Source: Reclinomonas americana ATCC 50394
Lineage: Eukaryota; Jakobida; Jakobea; Jakobida
Length of the DNA: 27,894 nucleotides
Reading direction: 5' to 3'
Assembly (NCBI GenBank): GCA_048213135.1
Contig: PS015278.1
Coordinates: 41,509 to 69,402 of the forward strand
Part shown: one piece after another, positions 20,201 through 27,894 of the stretch
Layout of the letters: each line of letters starts with the position of its first letter
Numbering within the stretch: position 1 is the first letter of the stretch
Notes under the pieces: model-generated
Seen by the model: the letters and a program-made list of their open reading frames with translations, nothing else
The model's database searches: none
Told to the model about the DNA's origin: nothing
Position numbers and translations under genes: made by a program

Positions 20201-22155
20201 CGGTCGTCCCACGGCGCAACGCAGACGATCACCCGTGGCCGTTGATAGCTCGGTGCGTTGGTCACTCACTGTGGTTATCACGATGCCCGTTACTCAATTG
20301 CTGTTTGCGCAGATCGAGGAGTCCCTCAACCAGTCTCGTTCTCGGTGCGTTGCATTTGACGTGATGAACATTACTTGACTCCTTCGACTGGAACATCTCA
20401 CATGCGTTATTGTTGCTGCCAATGGTGTAGATTGGACTCAAGCGCCATCTCTGAGGATATCAGTGTGGATCGCTCGCGAAACCAGCGGTACGTGCAGTCA
20501 CAGCATTCGAAGACCCTGCTCGTGACTCATCACTTTCACGTGCATACAGTCGACCAGCGCCAGCACCCGTGTCATCGACAAACAACAAGGCAAGCCGGCA
20601 GGATGGTACGTGCAAGTTGGCACATGCAGATGCTCGATTCAGCTGACACACACGGCTCGTAACAGTGAGTTCGCCGGCCTCGGTTGCCTCCTCGTCGGTG
20701 GTGGAGAGTTACGACGACGACGATTTCGAGGAGGCCAGTGAAATGTCGAGCGCCGAGCAGCCGCAGCGAGGACCGGCGCGGCTTTTGTTTGCAGGACCCA
20801 AGTCCACCGTGCGCAAGTCGCCGGTGCATAGCAAGTTGCGAGTGGATTCATTTGTGTCATTGTTTTCCAGTAATCAGGACACCTCACTGAAAACCATCGA
20901 CAGTTCGGGTGAATCGTTCGACGAGGAGACGGTGTCGGAGGAGAACACTGCCGACGAGAAGGCAGCGCCAGCCAAGAAAGCGGTTCAACAGCAACAACAA
21001 CAAAAGGCAGCACCAGTGGCGGCAGCCAAGACGCAGCCGGCAGCGACACGCAAAGTCGTGGCCAGCCCGAGCGTGGAATCGTACACCGAGGACTTTGACT
21101 CGGAAGATGCCGAGTCGGTTGTTGAGCCACCGGCGTCGGCCAAGTCCACGCCCACAACAGCAGCCAAACCCGCAATTAGCAATGTTGTCGCGCCACCACA
21201 GCCTCCACCAGCGCCGCCAGAGGTGAGTGCCTCCCAGCACGTGTTTCACGTGCATGCATCTGACTTTTACTATACACAGCCACCGGCTCCCGTCGTCGCT
21301 GCTGCGCAGCCACCACCAACCGCATCACCATCCAAGCCGACTCCACAACAGGCGTGGCCGGAGAACCCCGACGGTACGACGCTGATGAGCGAGTGCTGTT
21401 TCTTTCTTCGCGCCCAGCTCAACTCTACTGTGTTGTGTGCAGTGGTTCGCTTCGCGCAGTCCGACGACCGATTCCAGCGGCGCAAGAAGATGCGTCGGCG
21501 GCGCTCAGAAGTGTTCTCCGGCGACTCGTCGCCCTCGGAGACACTGCTCGGATCGCGCCGCGAGTCTGCGACGGGTAGCAGCAGTGGACGGCGCGCATCC
21601 ACTGCACGCTCCGACGATCGCGAGTCACTGCAAGCGGTGCCCGACCGACTGTTTCACCGCGTGGGTCGACTGCCACCGTCGGTCGTGGATGCGGTGCTGG
21701 ACAAGAGAGACATTGAGGGTGAGTGTTGTGGAGTTCAAAGGAGACAGCAAGACGACGACTCACGTTGGTGTGGCACCAGAGCTGGCAAAGAGGGATCCCA
21801 CACGACTCTTGGCCGACGAGCTGGTCCGGCAGCACGTGGTGGTCTGTGTGAATGTGATACTGTATGTGAGATTGAAGCCGTTCTCACTCCTCCCTTCACA
21901 GTTGATGCAGTCGTACGTGACCATGGCAAGCAATTTGACGCGCGGCTTTGCCGCCACCACACGCCTGTCGACATTCCAGTACACTACACTGGAGGATACA
22001 AAACGAGTGCGTTCTAAAGGAGGGAAAAGATGAGGCGAAAGGGTGCTCACTCTTAGTCGCGCGCGCAGTACATTGCGGAGAACCGACCGCCACCGCTAAC
22101 GATGGAAGAGGCCATGCGATTGGTGGAAGAGGAGGAGTCACGGGAAAGCCGGTAA
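17265..22155 (+). CDS. Long low-complexity protein with C-terminal DUF4614 (C19orf44-like) domain
   Basis: Sixteen exons: 17265-17428, 17484-17685, 17744-17768, 17835-17989, 18055-18573, 18644-20068, 20127-20252, 20313-20344, 20431-20487, 20550-20605, 20666-21222, 21280-21373, 21443-21718, 21780-21841, 21902-22006, 22069-22155; 1313 residues with consistent phase. The N-terminus is acidic (MSSSDEEIDLDASGSEDD), followed by a polyglutamine patch and Ser/Asp clusters. The 475-codon exon 6 carries repeated GGGGPLLxR-like peptides between acidic patches such as ESDEEIEVESEEE. Later come ESYDDDDFEEAS and ESYTEDFDSED. The last 130 residues look folded: LADELVRQHVVLMQ, FQYTTLEDTKR, YIAENRPPPLTMEEAMRLV. 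That ending resembles the DUF4614 domain of vertebrate C19orf44, as I remember it; function is unknown. Donors at 17990 and 20069 are GTTGCG. A further 36-nt in-frame intron at 20835-20870 is possible. Confidence 0.78.
18900..19690 (+). repeat. Degenerate coding repeat: GGGGPLLxR-type peptides
   Basis: Within exon 6 of the DUF4614 gene, about eight variants of a Gly-rich peptide recur: GGGPPAAALAQ, AGGPPIAADKGGPSIGR, VGGGPMIGAGRG, GGGGGPLLRAG, GGGGGPLLRSTS, GGGGPPLARPP, GGGGPLLARSV and KGGPLLTPA. They alternate with acidic Ser/Asp/Glu patches at spacings of about 25-70 residues. The DNA is rich in GGTGGT runs. Confidence 0.8.
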
Positions 22156-22401
22156 TTGTATAAAGTCGAGGAGGATTGTTTATTGTTGCTGAGCAGCGAA
22201 GAAGAAAGAACGCAAACTCCAACTTTGCAACTTGCGGATGTGATCAGAGGTCCTTATGCTCAGAGTGAAATGAAAAGCACAGTGAGCACGAAAGAAGGCA
22301 ATGTATGGTGCTCCCCGACACGCGCCATGGTGGGCGAGGGAGGGAGAGATGATGGAGCGTGAGACGAGAATAAACAGAGTCTGACAAATGCGAGAGATCA
22401 G
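22156..22401. other. Convergent intergenic spacer
   Basis: The spacer of 246 bp lies between the stops of the DUF4614 gene (+) and the small membrane protein gene (-). A plus-strand AATAAA at about 22370 could be the polyadenylation signal of the DUF4614 gene. Nothing else is evident. Confidence 0.5.
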
Positions 22402-22972
22402 TCATCTTTTTTCTCTCTCCTCTCTCATCTCTCTCAGTTGTTTTTCACTCTCCTCTAACACTCTTTCGTGCTCATCTCTCCATTTTCTGCGCTCCTCCAT
22501 AGTTCTTGACAATCTCTGTATCATCTCCTCGAGGAGGTGCACCTCCTTGGTCAGCTTCCTCACACTCTTCTCTCTCTCGTTGCTGTCGTGCAGGAGGAGG
22601 AAGGTGAAAAAGAGGCCGAGTCCAGCAGCAGCACCACTCATGAGTAGAGACGGATGCAAGAATAAACGAGAATGTCCTGCGAAGCGCGACTGAAGAAGGA
22701 GCGGCAAGAAGAAGGAGATGAGTAAAGGGCTGCCACCAGTGGCGAACAGGAGTGCCTGTTGCAGGTTGTAGGAGGCAAAGGAAACGCGGTGGAAAGTTAA
22801 ACTTCGAGTGTTCTCTGCGAACACCAGGCCTCTTAACGCCGCGGGCCTGGCTGCTGGGTGAGAATCAACAGCGCCATTGAGTGTGTGGGATACCACCTGC
22901 TGCTGTCGCGCGCGATGGATGGTAGTGAAGTTGTTGTTTGACCTCGAAGTCGATGTCCCACGCCAGATGCAT
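22402..22972 (-). CDS. Small membrane protein with C-terminal coiled coil, family unknown
   Basis: Two exons, 22894-22972 and 22402-22814, give 163 residues. The frame of the second exon has no upstream ATG before 22638, so a spliced first exon is needed. The model joins MHLAWDIDFEVKQQ to ENTRSLTFHRVSFASYN through a 79-nt GTATCC..CGCAG intron, and phases agree. Two hydrophobic segments follow: PLLISFFLPLLLQS (about 56-69) and a longer one, GAAAGLGLFFTFLLL, around 88-102. The last 60 residues are a charged coiled coil (KLTKEVHLLEEMIQRLS then EEESEKQLREMREE-like heptads). A membrane-anchored coiled coil, perhaps on an organelle, is plausible; I do not recognise the family. It is divergent from eIF2 beta, with start codons 42 bp apart. 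A shorter protein starting at the ATG at 22638 is the alternative. Confidence 0.6.
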
Positions 22973-23014
22973 CTCCCCGTCACCTCTACATTAGCAAAGC
23001 ACACAGAGCACAGA
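22973..23014. promoter_or_regulatory. 42-bp divergent intergenic region
   Basis: This is all that separates the start codons of the small membrane protein gene (minus) and eIF2 beta (plus). Any promoter must be bidirectional or overlap the first exons. No motif is recognised. Confidence 0.35.
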
Positions 23015-24415
23015 ATGGCTGACGCAGGAGTACCGGAGCTCGATCTGGGCGGCAAGAAGAAGAAGAAGACTACTTCGGGCGACAAGGCCGACAAGCCCGT
23101 CAAGGCCAAGAAGACCTCGTCAGAGACACCCACACCCACACCAGATGGTACGTGATGCGCCCTCACACCTCACATGCACGCGCGCGTGCGTGTGCGCGTG
23201 TGCCACGAAAGTGTCGATGTCTTGATGTACCCTTTCGTTCTCGCACACACACACGCACGCACACACTCTCATCCCACACTGGTGCCCGCACACAGCCTCT
23301 GCTCTCTCTCTCTCTCTCTCACACACACATACGCGCTCACTCTTGCGCCTTGTGTATGTGTTGTCCTTGTGCAAGTGATGTCCATGCTCATCACTCTCTC
23401 TCTCTCACACACACAGACGCCCCCGCACTGGAGCTCGGCGAGAAGAAGAAGAAGAAGAAGGTGGTGAAGAAGTCAGCAGACAGCGAAGGCGGCGACACCA
23501 CACCCGCAGCTGAGGGTGGCGAGGAGCCCGAGTTGGTCCTGGAAAAGGCACGCTCTCTCTCTCTCTCTCTCTTTCTGCCCTCCTCCGCACTCACGCGCGC
23601 TGTGTCACGGTGTGCAGAAGAAGAAGAAGAAGAAGACGGTCAAGTCGGAGGGCGAGTCGGCCGAGTCGACGCCGACAGCAGCAGCAGCGACGGAGAAGCC
23701 GAAGAAGAAGAAGCCTGCGCCTGCGCCAGTGAGCAACGATGCAGAGGGAGGTGCGAGTGATGATGACGTGGAGGCAGCGGCAGGCGATGATGCAGGCGGT
23801 GACGACGATGATGATGGAGAGGACGATGGAACGGGCTTGTCGCTGACGGAGCAGGTGGAGGGCGAGGAGGAGACCATGGGTGGACTCTACTCGTACTCGT
23901 TCCTGCTGGGCCGCGTGCTCGACATTATGTCGTCGCGCAACTTGGGAGGCGTGCGGAAGCGCACGCTCAAGCCGCCGCAGGTCGTCAAGGATGGCGCGCG
24001 AAAGACCGCCTTTACGAACTTTATCGAAATGTGCAAGTCGATGAATCGTGAGCCCGACCACGTGCAGGCCTTCTTGCTGGGTGAACTCGGTACCACTGGC
24101 AACCTCGACGGCAACGATGCGCTCATTATGCGCGGTCGCTTCCAACCCAAGGGCATCACCGCCATTCTTCGTCGTTACATTAGTTGCGTGCGCCCAACTG
24201 CGGTTGTCTCTCTTCATCTCTTTCCCCCGGCCTGTCGCTGACTGCTTGTGTTAGACGAGTACGTGGTGTGCCACATGTGCCGAAGTCTGGAGACGGTACT
24301 AACAAAGGACCCGGCGACAAGGCTGATCCGATCACAATGCGAGAACTGCGGTGCCAGTCGCTCTGTGCAGTCGATCCACAAGGGCTACACGGCCGTCATT
24401 CGTCGTCGCAAGTGA
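23015..24415 (+). CDS. EIF2S2: Eukaryotic translation initiation factor 2 subunit beta
   Basis: Exons 23015-23147, 23417-23547, 23618-24182 and 24255-24415 give 329 residues, close to the 333 of human. The N-terminal half is charged, with three lysine boxes: LDLGGKKKKK, LELGEKKKKKK and LVLEKKKKKKK. In animals and yeast such boxes bind eIF5 and eIF2B epsilon. The conserved core runs from YSYSFLLGRVLDIM through RKRTLKPPQVVKDG, FTNFIEMCKSMNREPDHV, LLGELGTTGNLDG and MRGRFQPKGI to LRRYINEYVVC. The zinc ribbon uses C282, C285, C305 and C308 (CHMC..CENC). eIF2 delivers initiator Met-tRNA to the 40S subunit. The intron at 23548-23617 appears to start with GC rather than GT; the donor at 24183 is GTTGCG. 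The start is preceded by no other in-frame ATG close by. Confidence 0.96.
23148..23416 (+). repeat. Long microsatellite-bearing intron of eIF2 beta
   Basis: This 269-nt intron is about four times the local norm. It contains alternating purine-pyrimidine ACGCGCGTGCG, CA runs (about 23243-23265, 23321-23332) and CT runs (about 23302-23320, 23394-23405). It ends in a CT/CA tract and CAG. I see no gene in it. Confidence 0.8.
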
Positions 24416-24638
24416 GCGGGATTGTGGTTGTTGTTGGTGGTGGTGGTGGATTGGAAGCTGGGAAAGTACCCGCGAGTTCGTTGACGGAGTGAAAGTCGGA
24501 TTGGAAGCAACCAGGAATCAGTGATCAGCACGCGCACAGGCAGAGTGTGTTCTTTGTGTGTGTGCGTGTGTGTGTGTCACTGGGGAGGAGAGTGAGACAG
24601 AGTGTGTGTCTGAGTGGACTCGCTGCGCACGATCAAAG
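24416..24638. other. Tandem intergenic region with GT-rich tracts
   Basis: Between the eIF2 beta stop and the start of the ubiquitin ligase lie 223 bp, with GGTGGT and GTGTGTGTG runs near 24430-24450 and 24555-24577. It must hold one terminator and one promoter. No specific element is recognised. Confidence 0.5.
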
Positions 24639-27600
24639 ATGAACGACGAGCTCATGTCGTTGCTCCAAAGCCTCCAAGCCGGCATCATGGGTGGTGAGCG
24701 TCTCTCTGTGTACACACACACACACATATTATCTCTGTCTGTCTGTCTGTGGTGCGACACGAGCGCGTGAGCATCAGCTGTCAGAGAGAGAGATTGAGTG
24801 AGACTGTTTGAGGACCTCACTCCGAGAAACACACACACAACTTGCGCGCTGAGTGTGTGTGTGTGCTGTCGATGAGCGCATGTGACTGTGTGAAGAGAGA
24901 GAGAGAGCACGCGTGTGTGTGTGTGTGTGAACATCCAATCATCATCATCATCATCGGTTGAAGAGGAGTGAGCAAGAGAATCCCTTTTTTGCCCACACTC
25001 GACACCAATTCTCTTCTCTCAATGAAGGTGGCGGTGGTGGAGGCGGCGGAGGCGGAGTCTTTGGTGGTCTCCTGCGCGGCTTGCAAGCCGACGAGGAGGC
25101 GGTGCAAATGGAGAGTCTGAACGAGCTCTGCAACGTGCTCAGCATGTCCACCGAGGAGAGTCTGGGTGGTGCGTGGAGCTTGCCAGTGTGTCGGCTTGCT
25201 GGCGAGGAGTTGACCATCTTGTCTGTGTGTGTGAGTAGGAAGCGGCTTCTCGGTGGACAACTATGTGCCGACTCTGGTGCACTTGCTGGAGATGGAACAC
25301 AATCCCGACATTATGCTGCTGTCTGCGCGTGCGCTCACCTATCTGGTGCGTGTGTATGCGTATGTGCGACTGTGTCGATTGCAGTGTTGTTTTTTACTCA
25401 CGCGATGGGCCTGCAGGTGGAAGCGCTGCCGCAGTCGGCCACGTCGATTGCGGCGCGTGGTGGTGTCAAGGCGTTGTGCGAGAAGCTGTTGGTGATTGAG
25501 TACATTGACTTGGCGGAGCAGGCGCTGTTGGCGGTGGAGAAGATGTCGGTGGAGAGTGGCGACGCTGTCCTCAAGGTATCGGCACTTGTGTTGCTTTCTC
25601 TCTTCTTTGTCTGCTCACACTTGCGCAGGAGGGCGGTCTGATGGCCGTGCTGTCGTTTGTCGACTTTTTCCCCATGCACTTGCAACGCACGGCGGTGACG
25701 GCAGCGGCCAACATGCTGCGTGCACGCATTCCGCGTGACTCGTTGCACTTTGTGCGCGACGCGGTGCCGCTGCTGGAGAACCTGCTCGTGTACAGCGACG
25801 GCAAGAGTTGCGTGTGATGTTTTCCCTCTGCCTTTGCTTGTGCAAGCGGGCGTGCTGACGGGGTTGCAGTTGTGGAGAACGCCTGTATGGCGCTGACCCG
25901 TGTCGGCGACGCACTCGCCCGTGACACCAGCAACATTGCGCCGGGTCAGTCGCTGTCGGCGCTGATGCGCACACGCTCGTCACAGGCTGCAGCGGCGGCG
26001 GCAGAGGAAGAGGTGTCGCCCGAGGAGCGCCGAGCTGGACTGCAGTGCATGGCCACCGAGTCGCTAGTGCTCCGTCTCTTCAATGTGGTCTCGATGGGAG
26101 CCGAGTCGCAGCTGCTGAGGTGCAGGAGTGTGAACTTCTTGTGTGTATCCATGTGTTTGTCGAGCTGACTTTTTGTTTCTCGATTGCAGTGAAACCACTC
26201 GTTCCTCTGTGCTTCGGTTGATTGTGCGTCTGGTGTCGACGCATCGGCGTCTCACACTCGGCCTGCTGCACGGCAATGCCGCGCAAGTGCTCGCCTCCGC
26301 ACTCGCTGCCGGTGCGGTGTCCGTCCAGCTCTCCAAGCGCGTCGAAGAGAGCACTCACATTTGGTTGATTGCAGGAGCAGGAAGCAGCGGTGCGGCCATG
26401 GGTGGACAGGAGGTGTCGTCCGACTTTGTCGACGGATGCATGCGCCTGTTGTGTCAGATGCTGCCAGACCTGGAGCAAGGTGTGTGTCTCCTCTAAAGCC
26501 GCTACTACAACAGTAAATTCGTGCTCACGTGCTTGAGGAGCAGACACTTTCGAGGCACTGGCCGAAGCGTCGTCGCAGATTGGAGCCGGTGCCACAGGGA
26601 GGGAGTTGCAGGATGCGTGGTCAGAAGAGTTTGCGTTGTACACGGACTTTTGTACGGTGCGTGGTCGTCTATCTTAATCAGTGCTTCTTCCGTGACTCAT
26701 CACCCATTTATGTGTCTCCCCTAATTCCAGCGCATCTTGGCGCCCGTGATGCACGTGTTCGCCTCGGCTGTGTTCCCCTCGGTGCGCCACTCGTCGCTCA
26801 TTGTGTGCGCACGAGTCGTCCAGTCGGCGCCTGCCGAGGCGCTGCGTGATGTGCTGCGAGTTGCGCCATGCCACACTCGCGAATGCACACAAAAGTTGAC
26901 ACCAGGCACTGAACTCTTGCTTTGTCGCGCGCAGGACGTGCCGTTCTCGTCGTTCATTGCCAGTCTCATGGGAAGCAGCGATCTCGGCATTGTGGCCACC
27001 GCCATGGAACTGGCGGAGGTGCTCGTAGATAAGCTGCCCGACATTTATCGTGCGCTCTTTATCCGCGAGGGAGTGACCACGCAAGTCCGTCGCCTGGTGC
27101 AAGGGTTTGTTGTGAGCCCACTTTAATCATTACAACCACGGTGTTCTCATACAGCTGGCGCAGGCGCTCGGGTCGTACGGTACCTGCTGTCGTCAAGACA
27201 ACTTCGTTTTCCCCGGGAATGCCGCACGTCAGCCGAAGCTTTGACGCGGCACAGTCGCCGTCGTTCTTGCACACGCTGTCGGACACCAATCTCACGCATC
27301 TCGGTGAGAAAAGCGCACGTGGAACGTTTCTCGCCTCTCATCTTGTGCACTCATCAGCGGTGCAGATTTGGAGGGTGTGGTGGTGCAGCAGGCGCGACGG
27401 TTGGAGCGCAAGTATCTGGAAACTGGCGCGGATGAGGATGCGATTCTGGAGAGCGAGCAGCTAACGCGGCTGCGCGAGGTTTGTGCGATCAGCCGCTTTC
27501 GATAAAGGGCATCATCGTCTCACCTACCGTGCTGTTAGTTGGCGGACCAATTGCTCCAGTGCATGATGGACCACCAGCGACAGTTCGAGCGCCTCAATCA

Positions 27601-27894
27601 CCCAGAGGTGATGCCGTCGGTCGAGGAGGAGGAGGAGATGCTTGTCGGTCATGTCGGTGACGAAGGTGTGCATGGGGTGGAGAGGAATAGTTGTCATCGC
27701 TCGTGCTGAACGCCACCTTCACAGGAATGGACGACGACGGTGCGCAGGCCGCCATGTCCATGTCGCTGTGCTCGGAGGACAAGATCGGTGGCGCGCCAGC
27801 GTGCGCCGGTGGCGATGAGTTCTTCAGCAGCCCGCCGGCATCGCCGGGCATGCCGGGCGACGAGCGTCGCTCGCAAGGATGGCCTCGCTCCACA
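24639..27894 (+). CDS. HECT-type E3 ubiquitin ligase, TRIP12/UPL3/Ufd4-like, N-terminal part (3' partial)
   Basis: Exons: 24639-24693, 25028-25168, 25239-25345, 25417-25575, 25629-25806, 25870-26119, 26190-26479, 26544-26656, 26731-26859, 26935-27104, 27155-27303, 27366-27478, 27539-27665, 27725-27894+; 717 residues before the window ends in frame. After a short start (MNDELMSLLQSLQAGIMG) and a ten-Gly run come armadillo-type repeats: LLRGLQADEEAVQMESLNEL, TLVHLLEMEHNPDIMLLSAR, LVIEYIDLAEQALLAVEKMS, VLSFVDFFPMHLQRTAVTA, VENACMALTRV. This order matches the N-terminal armadillo region of TRIP12 and plant UPL3, which act in ubiquitin-fusion degradation and nuclear protein turnover. Later stretches (LLCQMLPDL, QQARRLERKY) also fit. 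The catalytic HECT domain would be beyond the window, so ligase activity is inferred from family. Donors at 25807 and 26860 are GTTGCG. Intron 1 (334 nt) is the only long one. Confidence 0.88.
24694..25027 (+). repeat. Microsatellite-rich first intron of the ubiquitin ligase gene
   Basis: The 334-nt intron contains (CA)n at about 24713-24725, GAGAGA runs at about 24783-24792 and 24895-24906, (GT)n at about 24913-24928, and an ATCATCATC run at about 24938-24955. The donor is GTGAGC and the acceptor is the AAG ending at 25027. The phase agrees across it. No separate gene is seen. Confidence 0.7.

Overview
The window is nuclear DNA of a gene-dense, GC-rich, probably unicellular eukaryote. Nine conserved or well-structured genes, plus one coiled-coil gene I do not recognise, fill almost all of it. 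They are cut by about 95 mostly tiny introns (usually 45-85 nt), and intergenic gaps are 40-250 bp. I cannot name the species. Short GT..AG introns, microsatellite-rich longer introns, tracts of N (scaffold gaps at 1765-1866 and 9406-9425) and the gene set point to a protist assembly rather than a fungus, plant or animal. All exon coordinates below were worked out by hand from splice signals, reading phase and remembered protein families; there is no transcript evidence.

Layout: (1) 1-1643 (+) eIF3 subunit L, N-terminus off the window. (2) 1873-4583 (-) a seven-transmembrane receptor fused to a TKL protein kinase. (3) 4672-6962 (-) a kinesin-13-like motor. (4) 7118-8520 (-) a HAD-family pyrimidine 5'-nucleotidase-like enzyme. 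(5) 8675-12847 (+) a coiled-coil protein of unknown function whose second intron holds a long CT microsatellite and repeated acceptor-like segments. (6) 12966-17173 (-) EFL1/Ria1, the GTPase that helps release eIF6 from 60S subunits. (7) 17265-22155 (+) a long low-complexity protein ending in a DUF4614/C19orf44-like domain. (8) 22402-22972 (-) a small membrane protein with a coiled-coil tail. (9) 23015-24415 (+) eIF2 beta. (10) 24639-end (+) the armadillo-repeat N-terminal part of a TRIP12/UPL3/Ufd4-type HECT ubiquitin ligase.

The genes do not form an operon or pathway. Three of ten serve translation or ribosome maturation (eIF3L, EFL1, eIF2 beta). They are arranged as convergent, divergent and tandem neighbours; the divergent pairs (HAD/coiled-coil, EFL1/DUF4614, small membrane protein/eIF2 beta) have start codons only 154, 91 and 42 bp apart and probably share bidirectional promoters.

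The most notable observations are a recurrent unusual 5' splice site, GTTGCG, at about 17 of 95 introns across nine of the ten genes; the complete 7TM-TKL kinase fusion; and the decoy-acceptor/CT-repeat intron at 8994-9676.
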